Assembly (NCBI RefSeq): GCF_900156315.1
Contig: NZ_FTNI01000014.1
Location: forward strand, 62,001-126,000
Length of the DNA stretch: 64,000 nucleotides
Reading direction: 5' to 3'
Origin: Microbispora rosea
GTDB lineage: Bacteria > Actinomycetota > Actinomycetes > Streptosporangiales > Streptosporangiaceae
Positions 28,675 through 37,693 of the stretch are shown one piece after another. A model generated the notes under the pieces. It was not told the origin of the DNA. It saw nothing but the letters and a program-made list of their open reading frames with translations, and searched no databases. Position 1 is the first letter of the stretch; each line of letters opens with the position of its first letter. The position numbers were made by a program, and so were the translations under genes.

Positions 28675-29190
28675 ATGCCGCTCGAATGGGTTCCCGCGTC
28701 CGACCGGCCGGACCTGCTCGCCGATCCCGTCGCCAAGGCCGTGGCCTCGCTCGGCATCACGGTGGAGGTCGCCGAGATCGATCCCGCGCTCTCCGACACC
28801 GCCGCGTTCTGCGAGCGGTACGGCGTGGCGATGGAGGACTCGGCCAACTGCGTCATCGTCGCGGCCAAGCGGGGCGGGGAGACGCGGTACGCCGCCGTCA
28901 TGGTGCTCGCCACCGAGCGGGCCGACGTCAACGGAATCGTGCGCCGCCATCTGGACGCGCGGAAGGCGTCCTTCGCTCCGCAGGCGGAGGCCGTCGAACT
29001 GACCGCCATGGAGTTCGGCGGGATCACTCCGATCGGCCTTCCCGAGGGCTGGCCGGTGCTCGTTGACGAAAACGTGACCCGGCGGCCGTTCGTGGTGATC
29101 GGCAGCGGCGTCCGCCGCTCCAAGCTGGCGCTTTCCGGTGAGGCGCTGGTCGCGGCGACGCGGGGGGAGGTCCTCGCGCTCACCATTTGA
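28675..29190 (+). CDS. YbaK/EbsC-type aminoacyl-tRNA deacylase
   Basis: 171 aa. YbaK/ProX-like fold: NCVIVAAKRGGETRYAAVMV holds the conserved Lys, then FGGITPIGLPEGWPVLVDEN (the GGxxPxG signature), VIGSGVRRSKLALSGEALVA. Family members hydrolyse misacylated tRNA (Cys-tRNA-Pro, Ala-tRNA-Pro) in trans. AAGGAGGG overlaps the end of the oxidase gene and the ATG abuts its TGA, so it is the last gene of the five-gene operon. Its pairing with D-amino-acid and ATP-activating enzymes may mean a specialised tRNA or peptide substrate; this is inference. Confidence 0.82.
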   Translation: MPLEWVPASDRPDLLADPVAKAVASLGITVEVAEIDPALSDTAAFCERYGVAMEDSANCVIVAAKRGGETRYAAVMVLATERADVNGIVRRHLDARKASFAPQAEAVELTAMEFGGITPIGLPEGWPVLVDENVTRRPFVVIGSGVRRSKLALSGEALVAATRGEVLALTI

Positions 29191-29296
29191 CCGTTTGCCG
29201 GGAAACCGATCGCGTCTTTTCTCCGTTGTGCTGAGCGGAGATGTGGCGCGATGGTTCACTCATGGGCGTTCTTTTAGTCGGTATGGTGCTTAGGCA

Positions 29297-31642
29297 ATGA
29301 ATCAGGACGACCGACTGGGGCCGTACCGGCTGCTGAGGCGGCTCGGTGAGGGCGGCATGGGCGTGGTTCACCTCGCCCTCGACCCGCAGGGCAGACAGCT
29401 GGCCGTCAAGGTCCTGCGCTCGGAGGTGGCGGGCGACGACGTGGCGCGCAGGCGCCTGTCGCGCGAGGTCGAGACCATGCGGCGGGTGCGCGGGCCGAAC
29501 ATCGCGGAGGTCGTCGACGCCGACGTCACGGGGCGCAGGCCGTACATCGTCACCCGCTACGTGCCGGGACGGCCGCTCGACGAGATCGTCAAGAACGACG
29601 GCGCGCTGCCCCTCGACGCCCTGCTCAAGGTCGCCGTCGGGGTGGCCGAGGCGCTCGCCGCCGTGCACGCGGCCGGGGTCATCCATCGCGATCTGAAGCC
29701 GGGCAACGTGCTGATGCTGGACGGCCAGCCGGTGCTGATCGACTTCGGCATCGCCCAGGCGGTCGACGCCACCCGGCTCACCCAGACCGGCATGTTCATC
29801 GGCACGCCCGGCTACCTCGCCCCCGAGATCATCGAGGGGCACGAGGCCGGGCCGCAGGTGGACGTGCACGCCTGGGCGGGCACCGTGCTCTACGCCGCCA
29901 CCGGCCAGCCGCCGTTCGGCAAGGGCACGCTGGAGATGATCTTCTTCAACATCACCTCCGGCCGGGCCAACGTCGAGGCCGCCCCCGCGCCGATCCAGCC
30001 GATGCTGCGCGCCGCGTTCAACCGCGACCCGGCCCGGCGGCCGACCGCTGCCGAGCTCGTACGGCAGCTCGCGCGGCTCCTGCCCCCGTCGCCGGGCACC
30101 AGGCTCCGCGTGCCCGACGAGATCACGACGGTGCCCAACGTCGACGACACCGGCGGTCAGCAGGCGCCCGGCCGGGCGGGCGGACCCGTCGCGGGCCCGC
30201 CGCCGACCGGGTCGCCGGTGCCGCCGATCACTCCGCCGGTCGCGCCCGTGGCGACGCCGCCGGTCACGCCGTCCCAGCCGGGCGGCCGGGCCGAGGAGTT
30301 CGTCTCGCTGCTGCGCGAGACGCCGGCGGCGGGCCAGGGCGGCGACCCCTTCCCGACCGTGCGCGTGACCGGAGAGGACCTGCGCCGGGCGGGCCTCGGG
30401 CCGGGCGGCCCGGCTGACGGCCCTGCGAACGGCCCTGCGAACGGCCCGGCGGACGGTCCGGTGGAGATCCAGAGCCCGGTGGAGGGCGACATCCCCACGC
30501 GGATGGCTCCGCCCCGCACCCCGCCGACCGGCGCGTCCGGTCTTTCCGGCCAGTCAGGTCCGTCTGGTCCCTCCGGTCCCTCCGGTCCTTCGGGCCGGCC
30601 CGGTCCGCCCGCGTTCCCTGGCGCGCCCGTGGCGGGCCCGGCTCCCACGACCGGTGGGCCGTCCGCACCGCCGCGTGGCCGGGCGGACGAGTGGCCCACG
30701 CCGATGCTGCGCCCCGAGGGCGACATCCCGACCCGGCGGGTGACCTCAGAGGAGGTGCGCCAAGCCGTCGGCGGCGACCCCGCGGGACCACGCGCGGCGT
30801 CCCCTGGATCCGCGTCCCCCGGATCCGCCCAGCACGGGTCCGCCCAGCACGGGTCCTACGAGCAGGGAGACGTGGCGGCGCGCGACCACGCGCTCTTCGG
30901 CCACGCCCCCGAGATCTACGAGCGGACTCCGCACGTCCACCAGCCGAACCCCACGCCGTTCATGCCGACGGTGCGGGTGCCGCCGCCGGCCCCGCCGCCC
31001 ATGCCGTTTCCGTCCGGGGGGCTGTTCCAGCGCAACAAGGCGTACGGGGTGGCGAGCGCGCTGCTGCTCGTCGTGATGACGTCGCTCGCGGTCGTGGCGC
31101 CGCTGCTGGTGTGCCTGGTGGCCGTGCCGGCCGTGGTGCTGCTGCGGGCCGCCGACCTGGCGCAGCCGCACCTCAACTCCCGCCGTCCCGCGGGCGCCGC
31201 GGCGGCCGACGTGCTGCGGGTGCTGAGCCGTCCGGCGGAGCTCGTGAAGTCGATCGGCGTAACGATCGCGCTCGTGCCGTACGCGCTGATCCTGGGGCTG
31301 CCGGTGACGCTGCTGCTCACCATCCTCCTCGGTGACACGTCCGCGCTCCGGCTCGCGGCGCTGAGCTGGGGGGTCGCGACGGCGCTGTGGACGATCTGCG
31401 CGGGGCCCGGAGTGGTGGGCCCGGGCAGGCAGATGCGGCGGACGCTGGCCTCGCTGGCGCCCGGCGAGGGAGCGGCGAAGGCGCTCGCCTGGGGGATCGG
31501 CGCCTTGGCGGTGCTGACGGCGGGGATCGCGCTCTCCAGCCTCCTGGGTAAACAGACAGCAGGGCACTTCTGGGGCCCAATCGACGTTGTGTCAGTACTG
31601 GAACGACTGAAAGACCTGCGTAACCAGGCGGGGAACGGGTGA
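29297..31642 (+). CDS. Membrane Ser/Thr protein kinase with Gly/Pro-rich linker (first of three)
   Basis: 781 aa. N-terminal Hanks kinase: LGEGGMGVVHLALD, K38 in LAVKVL, HRDLKPGNV (H130-R131-D132), D149 of DFG, GTPGYLAPEI. Residues about 290-570 form a disordered linker with short tandem repeats (GPANGPANGPADGP; GPSGPSGPSGPSG; SPGSASPGSAQHGSAQHGS). The C-terminus has about four membrane segments (SALLLVVMTSLAVVAPLLVC, VTIALVPYALILGLPVTLLL, further). PASTA domains are absent. TATGGT at 29282-29287 is a possible -10. It overlaps the next kinase by 4 nt. Targets are unknown. Confidence 0.9.
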   Translation: MNQDDRLGPYRLLRRLGEGGMGVVHLALDPQGRQLAVKVLRSEVAGDDVARRRLSREVETMRRVRGPNIAEVVDADVTGRRPYIVTRYVPGRPLDEIVKNDGALPLDALLKVAVGVAEALAAVHAAGVIHRDLKPGNVLMLDGQPVLIDFGIAQAVDATRLTQTGMFIGTPGYLAPEIIEGHEAGPQVDVHAWAGTVLYAATGQPPFGKGTLEMIFFNITSGRANVEAAPAPIQPMLRAAFNRDPARRPTAAELVRQLARLLPPSPGTRLRVPDEITTVPNVDDTGGQQAPGRAGGPVAGPPPTGSPVPPITPPVAPVATPPVTPSQPGGRAEEFVSLLRETPAAGQGGDPFPTVRVTGEDLRRAGLGPGGPADGPANGPANGPADGPVEIQSPVEGDIPTRMAPPRTPPTGASGLSGQSGPSGPSGPSGPSGRPGPPAFPGAPVAGPAPTTGGPSAPPRGRADEWPTPMLRPEGDIPTRRVTSEEVRQAVGGDPAGPRAASPGSASPGSAQHGSAQHGSYEQGDVAARDHALFGHAPEIYERTPHVHQPNPTPFMPTVRVPPPAPPPMPFPSGGLFQRNKAYGVASALLLVVMTSLAVVAPLLVCLVAVPAVVLLRAADLAQPHLNSRRPAGAAAADVLRVLSRPAELVKSIGVTIALVPYALILGLPVTLLLTILLGDTSALRLAALSWGVATALWTICAGPGVVGPGRQMRRTLASLAPGEGAAKALAWGIGALAVLTAGIALSSLLGKQTAGHFWGPIDVVSVLERLKDLRNQAGNG

Positions 31643-33591
31643 CGGGGGACGAGATGTCGGCTACTGAGGCTCCAGAGAGGATCGGGCCCTACCGGCTGCT
31701 GAGGCAGCTCGGCGAGGGCGGCATGGGGGTGGTCCATCTCGGCCTGGACGCGGAGGGGCGCGAGGTCGCGGTCAAGGTCCTGCACCCGCACGTCGCCACC
31801 GACCTCAAGGCGCGCGACCGGCTCACTCGCGAGGTCGAGACCATGCGGCGGGTGCGCAGCAAGCGGGTCGCCGAGGTTCTCGACGCCGACCTGACCGGCG
31901 CCGCGCCCTACATCGTGACGCGGTACGCCCCCGGGCGGACCTTAGAGCAGACGGTGCTGGAGGACGGGCCGCTCACCGACGACGGCGTGATCCGGCTCGC
32001 GGTGGGCCTGTGCGAGGCCCTGGTCGCCATCCACGCGGCCGACGTCATCCACCGCGACCTCAAGCCGGCCAACGTGATGCTCGTGGACGGCGAGCCGCTC
32101 GTGATCGACTTCGGCATCGCCCACCTGGTCAACGCCACCCGGCTGACCCAGACGGGGATGTTCGTCGGCACGCCCGGCTACCTCGCCCCGGAGATCATCC
32201 GGGACACCGAGATCACGCAGGCCGCCGACGTGCACGCGCTGGCGGCCACGGTCTTCTTCGCGGCCACCAGTAAGGCGCCGTTCGGCTCGGGCACGTTCGA
32301 GTCGATCTGTTACAACATCCTCGAAGGCAAGGCGCAGGTGGACCTCGCCCCGGCCTGGATGCGGAACTGGCTTCGCCTCGCGCTGGCGTCCGAGGCCACC
32401 TCGCGCCCCACGGCCGCGTCGCTGCTCAGGCTCACCCGTTCGCTCGACCCCTCGGTCACCGTGCTCAGGGAGACCGCCCACGAGCCGCCGCGCGACGGCG
32501 GGACGCGGATCCTGGACGGCACGCGCGTGCTCGACGACTCGGCGCGCAGGACGGGCGGGCCGATGAACGGGGGCGGCACGGTGAACGGCCCCAACGGGAG
32601 CCGGACCAGCATGCTCCCGGCCGACGACGACAGCTACTCCGACCTGCTGCCACCCGTGAACTACGTGGAGCCGGAGCGGCCGCGCCGGGAGCCTCGGGAT
32701 CCGCGGGCGCCCAGGCAGCGCCGCCCCGAGTCCGCGCCGCCTCCGGCGCATCCGCATGCTCCGCCGTACGGGCAGGCGGGCCCTCCGCCCTACCAGCCGC
32801 CTGTGTCCCACCCGCCGACGTATCAGCCGTACACCGACCAGCGGGTGGCGGGTTACCCGGAGCCCCAGATCGCGCCGCCGGCTCCCCCCGCGCCGCACCA
32901 GCCCGAGCCGAGGCGGGCCCCCTACCGGGCCCCGCATCCGGTGCTCGCGGCCCTGCTGCTGGCCACGCTCGTGGCGCTGGCCTGCCTGCTGCCGGTCGTG
33001 GTGAGCCTGTTCGCCGTCGTGGCGGCGCTGTGCCTGCGGGTGGGGCAGTACCTGCTCGGCGACCTCGCCGACCGCCGGGCCACACGGGGCAGCAGCGGGG
33101 CCGACCCGCTTCTCGCGGTGCTCGGGACGCCGTGGGCGCTGATCAAGGCCGGGCTGGCGACCGTGGTGCAGGTGCCGCTGGCCCTGATGTTCGCGATGTG
33201 CGTCTGGGGCGGGTTCCACTATCTCGGCGGGGTCAGGCCCGACCCCGCCGCGGCGTACGCCGCGGGCGCCTTCGTGGCCGGGCTGTTCCTCCTCCCCGGC
33301 GGCAAGGCCCCCCGCAAGGCGGTGTCCCGGACGCTGAGCGTGGTGATCCGGAGCCCCGGAGCGGGAATGATCGTGACGATCGCGGTCGGCACGGTCGCGC
33401 TGTTCGCGATCATGACGGCGCTGTCCGCGGACGCCTCGTGGGTCCCCTGGCGGCCGCCGTCGGTGGCGGTGGACCACATCGTCGCGGACCTCAAGCAGAA
33501 GGGTCAGGACACGGTCGTCAACCTGATCGGCGGCGTGATCGGGGACATCATGGACAGGATCGGCCTGGGCTTCCTGACCTTCTGGACCTGA
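31639..33591 (+). CDS. Membrane Ser/Thr protein kinase (second of three)
   Basis: 650 aa from GTG 31639, which overlaps the previous stop; ATG 31654 (MSATEAPERIGPYRLL) is an equally plausible start. Kinase motifs: LGEGGMGVVHLGLD, EVAVKVLHPH, HRDLKPANV (H138-R139-D140), D157 of DFG, GTPGYLAPEI. A Pro/Arg/Tyr-rich linker (about 290-430) leads to several C-terminal membrane segments (VLAALLLATLVALACLLPVV and others). The kinase domain is closely similar to its neighbours, indicating tandem duplication, while linkers and tails have diverged. Confidence 0.9.
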   Translation: MTGDEMSATEAPERIGPYRLLRQLGEGGMGVVHLGLDAEGREVAVKVLHPHVATDLKARDRLTREVETMRRVRSKRVAEVLDADLTGAAPYIVTRYAPGRTLEQTVLEDGPLTDDGVIRLAVGLCEALVAIHAADVIHRDLKPANVMLVDGEPLVIDFGIAHLVNATRLTQTGMFVGTPGYLAPEIIRDTEITQAADVHALAATVFFAATSKAPFGSGTFESICYNILEGKAQVDLAPAWMRNWLRLALASEATSRPTAASLLRLTRSLDPSVTVLRETAHEPPRDGGTRILDGTRVLDDSARRTGGPMNGGGTVNGPNGSRTSMLPADDDSYSDLLPPVNYVEPERPRREPRDPRAPRQRRPESAPPPAHPHAPPYGQAGPPPYQPPVSHPPTYQPYTDQRVAGYPEPQIAPPAPPAPHQPEPRRAPYRAPHPVLAALLLATLVALACLLPVVVSLFAVVAALCLRVGQYLLGDLADRRATRGSSGADPLLAVLGTPWALIKAGLATVVQVPLALMFAMCVWGGFHYLGGVRPDPAAAYAAGAFVAGLFLLPGGKAPRKAVSRTLSVVIRSPGAGMIVTIAVGTVALFAIMTALSADASWVPWRPPSVAVDHIVADLKQKGQDTVVNLIGGVIGDIMDRIGLGFLTFWT

Positions 33592-33616
33592 CCGCCCCGG
33601 TCCCACGGGGAACCGG

Positions 33617-33652
33617 GAGGCCCCAAGCGAAGCGGAGGCCCCGAGCGAAGCG
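33617..33652. repeat. Two tandem 18-bp repeats between kinase genes
   Basis: GAGGCCCCAAGCGAAGCG (33617-33634) is followed directly by GAGGCCCCGAGCGAAGCG (33635-33652), differing at one base. The array ends 11 nt before the TTG start of the third kinase and provides part of its purine-rich leader. Confidence 0.7.
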
Positions 33653-33663
33653 GGAGACACAGT

Positions 33664-34899
33664 TTGGGAACGCCGGAACAGCTTGGTCCCTACCGTCTGG
33701 TCTCCGCCCTCGGCTCCGGGGGGTTCGGTGAGGTCCACCTCGCGCTGGACCCCGGCGGGCGCACGGTGGCGGTGAAGGTCCTGCATCCCCATGTCGCCTC
33801 CGACGGCTTCGCCATCACCCGCCTCGCCCGCGAGGTGGAGACCATGCGCCGGGTCCGCGGGGCCCATGTCGCCGAGGTGCTGGACGCCTCCCTGTCGGGG
33901 GAGCGGCCCTATATCGTCACGCGGTACGTCCAGGGCAGGCCGCTCAGCACGGTCGTGGCCAACGACGGGCCGGTCGCGGGGGCCGACCTGCTGCGGCTCG
34001 CCCTGGGGCTGGCGGAGGCGCTGGAGTCCGTCCACGCGGCCGGGGTCGTCCACCGCGACCTCAAGCCGGCCAACGTGATCGTCTCCGAGCGCGAGCCGTA
34101 TGTGATCGACTTCGGCATCGCGTGCGCACTGGAGTCGGCCTCGGTCACCGCCTCGGGCGCGGTCGTCGGCACGCCCGGCTACCTGGCCCCGGAGGTGCTG
34201 GAAGGCCGGGAGGCCGGGCCGGAGGCCGACGTGTTCGCCTGGGGGGCGACGCTGGCCTTCGCCGCCTCGGGGCGGCAGCCGTACGGGACCGGGCCGGCCG
34301 CGGCGATCGCCTACCGGGTGGTCCACCGCGAGCCCGACCTGTCGGGCGTGCCGTCCTGGCTCGTCCCGATCGTGGAGCGGTGCCTGAGCGCCGATCCGGC
34401 GGACCGCCCGGCGACGGCCGAGCTGGCCGGGCTCCTCAAGGAGGCCGCGCCGGTGCTGGACGGGATCGAGCCGGCGCGGCCCGCGCTGTCGGAGGCGCCC
34501 ACCCAGCAGTGGCGGCCCGGCGATCGGCGGCAGGGCCGGCCCTCGCGCGGGAGCCGCCGGGGAGAGGCCGACGACCTGCGCGCCGCGCACCGGGAGAAGC
34601 TGCACCGCCGCTGGGTGATCGGCTCCGCGGTGGTGGTCGGCTTGTTCGCCGCCGCGGCGCGCGCCAACCTGCCCGAGGTGTCGCTTCTGCTGCTGGTGCT
34701 CTACGGCATCGCGCTGCTCGTGGACGCGGGGTTCGGGCTGCTGGGGAAGTCGAGGCGGCGGCTCGTGGTGGATCTCGCGGGCGGCGTCGGGGCGGTCGCG
34801 GTGTGGGCGCTGCTGAGCACGCTGTTCAGCACGGTGACGCTCCTCATGGCCGTCGGCACCGTCCTGTTCCTGCTCGTCATGCTCGTGTTCGCGAGCTGA
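33664..34899 (+). CDS. Membrane Ser/Thr protein kinase (third of three, short)
   Basis: 411 aa. The TTG start is supported by GGGAG 7 nt upstream and by homology of the first residues (PEQLGPYRLVSALGSGGFGE) to the paralogues. HRDLKPANV (H130-R131-D132), D149 of DFG and GTPGYLAPEV are intact. The linker is only about 50 residues (basic, GDRRQGRPSRGSRRGE). Three to four C-terminal membrane segments follow (VIGSAVVVGLFAAAARANL, SLLLLVLYGIALLVDAGFGL, VALL-rich end). It closes the kinase cluster, 19 nt from the convergent lipoprotein remnant. Confidence 0.9.
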   Translation: MGTPEQLGPYRLVSALGSGGFGEVHLALDPGGRTVAVKVLHPHVASDGFAITRLAREVETMRRVRGAHVAEVLDASLSGERPYIVTRYVQGRPLSTVVANDGPVAGADLLRLALGLAEALESVHAAGVVHRDLKPANVIVSEREPYVIDFGIACALESASVTASGAVVGTPGYLAPEVLEGREAGPEADVFAWGATLAFAASGRQPYGTGPAAAIAYRVVHREPDLSGVPSWLVPIVERCLSADPADRPATAELAGLLKEAAPVLDGIEPARPALSEAPTQQWRPGDRRQGRPSRGSRRGEADDLRAAHREKLHRRWVIGSAVVVGLFAAAARANLPEVSLLLLVLYGIALLVDAGFGLLGKSRRRLVVDLAGGVGAVAVWALLSTLFSTVTLLMAVGTVLFLLVMLVFAS

Positions 34900-34918
34900 T
34901 CTTCGCCAGGAAGGCGGT

Positions 34919-35585
34919 CTAGGAGAACCAGTCGGCGCCGAGCTCCCGGATGGTTTTGCCGCCCCGGGGCACCAGCAGCGCCTCGCTGAGCACCTGGTTG
35001 ACGTGCTTGGGGTTGTTGACCATGCCGAACAGGAAGAACGAGCCGCCGTCCGCCGTGCGGAAGCCGAAGATCGACCCGTGCCCCTCGAACGCGACGTACG
35101 CCCCCTTGTACACGGCGGGGAACGCCTTGCGGCTGTAGCTGTCCTTGGCCAGGCGATAGCCGGAGGCGCCTTCCTTCTTCTCGTTGTTCCAGAAGTTCTG
35201 GTACTCCCGGGCCACGGCGCGCGCCACCTCGGTGTCCATGTCGGTGATGTAGCCGTCGGCGTCGAGCCGCGGCTTCGGCATCCGCTCGCCCCAGTGGACG
35301 GGGGCCGCGACGGCCAGTTTGAAGGGCTGCCCGGCGGAGCTGAGGAACGCGAGCACATGGGGGCGGGCATGACCCTTGGTGGCTCACCCACTCCCGCAGT
35401 GCCTGCCTCGCCTGAGAGAGCGTCAGCCCCGTCTCGGCGGCGGGGGGAGTGGGCGCGGCGGTCGGCGTCGTCCGTGGCGACGAGGCCGGGCTCGGCGCGT
35501 CGGCGCGGTGCGCCACCAGGTCGGTGACCGCGCCGCAGCCGGACAGGCTCACGACGAGAGCCACGATCAGCTCCGTCCCACGCAC
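34919..35585 (-). pseudogene. Frameshifted lipoprotein gene, unknown function
   Basis: GTG 35585 starts a lipoprotein signal (VRGTELIVALVVSLSGCGA, lipobox LSGC), a Ser/Pro/Thr spacer and LTLSQARQALREWVSHQ. About 35370 the coding potential moves to the next frame (GHARPHVLAFLSSAGQPFKL), which continues to a TAG at 34919 through VHWGERMPKPRL, EYQNFWNNEKKEGASGY, DSYSRKAFPAVY and HGSIFGFRTADGG. Skipping one G in AAGGG (about 35370-35374) would rejoin the frames. The domain is unrecognised; it would be an extracellular lipid-anchored protein next to the membrane kinases. A sequencing error is possible. Confidence 0.65.
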
Positions 35586-35945
35586 CCGGCAAGGACCCCC
35601 GAGATCGACCGTAGAAATACTTATCGGACACCCGAGTGCGGTGAGTCTCGGCCACGGGGGCCTCCGCGACGCCTCCGGAACATAGTTCGGTAGGGTGGCA
35701 GTGGCGTGGCCGGGTTCTGGGTAATTCCTCAACCGAAGGACGCGGCCGTAAAAACCTGGAGGTTTGCACCTAAGCTACCGATGGGTAACATACGCCTTGG
35801 GGGACCAGGGTCAGCTCGACACCCGGGCCACCTGCACAGGCACGCCTGCGAGCACCTGGCAGTCTTGCATCACGTGCGCGTCCCCGCGCCACGTACCGAG
35901 AACCGCGGCGTCAGCCGTACGGAAAGGGGAGGTCGGCCACCGGCC
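35586..35945 (+). other. Upstream region of etfBA with a palindromic site
   Basis: 360 bp with no convincing gene. TACCGATGGGTA (35776-35787) is a perfect TACC-N4-GGTA inverted repeat, a half-site arrangement I associate with TetR-type fatty-acid-catabolism operators in actinobacteria. CATACG lies just downstream. Because it is about 160 nt before the etfB ATG, a long leader is likely. The left end includes the promoter of the divergent lipoprotein remnant. Confidence 0.45.
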
Positions 35946-36725
35946 ATGAACATCGTCGTCTGCGTGAAGCAGGTCCCCGACACGGCGACCGAGCGCAAGC
36001 TGAGGTCCGATGACAAGACGCTCGACCGCGACGCCGCCGACGGCGTCGTGAACGAGCTCGACGAGTACGCGGTCGAGGAGGCGCTGCGGCTCAAGGAGGC
36101 CCATGGAGGCGAGGTCACCGTCCTCAGCATGGGCCCCGCCAAGGCGACCGAGACCATCCGCAAGGCCCTGGCGATGGGCGCCGACAAGGCGGTGCACCTG
36201 CACGACGACGCGCTGCACGGGTCGGACGCCCTGGGCACCTCCTACGCCATCTCACAGACCCTGAAGAAGATCGGCTTCGACCTGGTGATCCTCGGCTCGG
36301 AGTCGACCGACGCCCGCACCGGCATGCTCGCCGCGATGCTGGCCGAGCGGCTCGGCGCCCCGCAGCTCACGCTCGCCGGCAGGGTAGAGATCGAGGGCAC
36401 GGCCATCCGGGTCGAGCGGATCACCGACTACGGCTACGACAAGGTCGAGGCGTCGCTGCCCGCGGTCGTGTCGGTGGTCGAGAAGATCAACGAGCCGCGT
36501 TACCCGTCGTTCAAGGGCATCATGGCCGCCAAGAAGAAGCCGGTCGAGACGCTCGGGGTCGCCGACGCGGAGATCGCGGCCGACCAGGTGGGCCTGGCGA
36601 ACGCCTGGAGTGAGGTCGTGGACTTCGCCGCCGCCCCGCCGCGTGCCGCGGGCACCGTGATCAAGGATGAGGGCGACGGCGGAGCCAAGGCCGCCGAGTT
36701 CCTCGCGTCGAAGAAGTTCATCTGA
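35946..36725 (+). CDS. etfB: Electron transfer flavoprotein subunit beta
   Basis: 259 aa. Starts MNIVVCVKQVPDTATE. Motifs include VNELDEYAVEEALRLKEAHG, LSMGPAKATETIRKALAMGA and VILGSESTDARTGMLAAMLA, and the C-terminal IMAAKKKP. It binds AMP/FAD jointly with EtfA and passes electrons from acyl-CoA dehydrogenases to the quinone pool through ETF:quinone oxidoreductase. ATG 35946 matches the family start; the frame is open farther upstream without homology. Eleven codon-free bases separate it from etfA, so the two are cotranscribed. Confidence 0.96.
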   Translation: MNIVVCVKQVPDTATERKLRSDDKTLDRDAADGVVNELDEYAVEEALRLKEAHGGEVTVLSMGPAKATETIRKALAMGADKAVHLHDDALHGSDALGTSYAISQTLKKIGFDLVILGSESTDARTGMLAAMLAERLGAPQLTLAGRVEIEGTAIRVERITDYGYDKVEASLPAVVSVVEKINEPRYPSFKGIMAAKKKPVETLGVADAEIAADQVGLANAWSEVVDFAAAPPRAAGTVIKDEGDGGAKAAEFLASKKFI

Positions 36726-36735
36726 GGGGCTTGGG

Positions 36736-37689
36736 ATGAGTGAGATTCTGGTTCTCGTCGAGCACGTCGACGGTGACGTCAAGAAGGTCACCCTCGAACT
36801 GCTGACCCTGGCCCGGTCGCTGGGCACGCCGGCCGCCGTCTGGGCCGGCCCCGGCTACTCCGACGCCGCGAAGGCCAGGCTCGCGGAGTACGGCGCGGAG
36901 AAGATCTACGTGGCGACCGCCGACGAGATCGGCGACTACGTGGTGGCCCCCAAGGCCGAGGTGCTGGCGCACCTGGTGGCCGAGCGATCCCCGGCCGCGG
37001 TCTTCGTCGCCGCGACCGGCGAGGGCAAGGAGATCGCCGGCCGCCTGGCGGTCAAGACGGACTCCGGTGTGATCTCGGATGCGGTGGGCGTCGGCGAGGG
37101 CTTCGTCGCCGAGCAGTCCATCTTCGGCGGCGGCGTCAACGTCCACAGCCGCGTGACCAAGGGCACGCCGATCATCACGGTCCGCCCGAACAGCACCGCC
37201 CCCGTCGCCGCGGCGGCGGCCGGTGCCGAGGAGAAGGTGGAGGTCGCGCTGTCGGACGCCGCCCGCGCGGCCAGGATCGTCGAGCGGGTCGTCCAGGAGA
37301 AGGGCGCCCGTCCGGAGCTGACCGAGGCCGCGATCGTGGTCTCCGGCGGCCGGGGCGTGGGCTCGGGCGAGAACTTCTCGATCATCGAGAAGCTCGCCGA
37401 CGCCCTCGGCGCGGCCGTGGGCGCCTCGCGGGCCGCGACCGACGCCGGCTGGTATCCGCACCAGTTCCAGGTCGGGCAGACGGGCAAGACCGTCTCCCCG
37501 CAGCTCTACATCGCGGCCGGCATCTCCGGAGCCATCCAGCACCGGGCCGGCATGCAGACCTCCAAGACCATCGTCGTGATCAACAAGGACGCCGAGGCGC
37601 CCCTGTTCGAGATCGCCGACTTCGGTGTCGTGGGCGACCTGTTCCAGGTCGTCCCGCAGCTCACCGAGGAGGTCGAGAAGCGGAAGTGA
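36736..37689 (+). CDS. etfA: Electron transfer flavoprotein subunit alpha
   Basis: 317 aa. Begins [20 protein letters not shown]. The C-terminal FAD domain shows [69 protein letters not shown] and [20 protein letters not shown], all family signatures. It pairs with EtfB as the soluble electron carrier of beta-oxidation. GGGGCTTGGG precedes the ATG. A strong hairpin follows the stop. Confidence 0.97.
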   Translation: MSEILVLVEHVDGDVKKVTLELLTLARSLGTPAAVWAGPGYSDAAKARLAEYGAEKIYVATADEIGDYVVAPKAEVLAHLVAERSPAAVFVAATGEGKEIAGRLAVKTDSGVISDAVGVGEGFVAEQSIFGGGVNVHSRVTKGTPIITVRPNSTAPVAAAAAGAEEKVEVALSDAARAARIVERVVQEKGARPELTEAAIVVSGGRGVGSGENFSIIEKLADALGAAVGASRAATDAGWYPHQFQVGQTGKTVSPQLYIAAGISGAIQHRAGMQTSKTIVVINKDAEAPLFEIADFGVVGDLFQVVPQLTEEVEKRK

Positions 37690-37693
37690 CGCG

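Noticed and set aside
26995..29259. 754-codon minus-strand frame opposite the FAD oxidase and YbaK genes
   Set aside because: Antisense shadow; the plus-strand genes have clear cofactor motifs.
31942..35769. 1275-codon minus-strand open frame opposite the kinases
   Set aside because: It is the mirror of three well-supported kinase genes; composition (HRxGRP-rich) is the usual high-GC antisense artefact.
35706..35945. 80-codon N-terminal extension of EtfB
   Set aside because: EtfB proteins begin at MNIVVCVKQVP; upstream codons are unlike the family and cross a likely operator.
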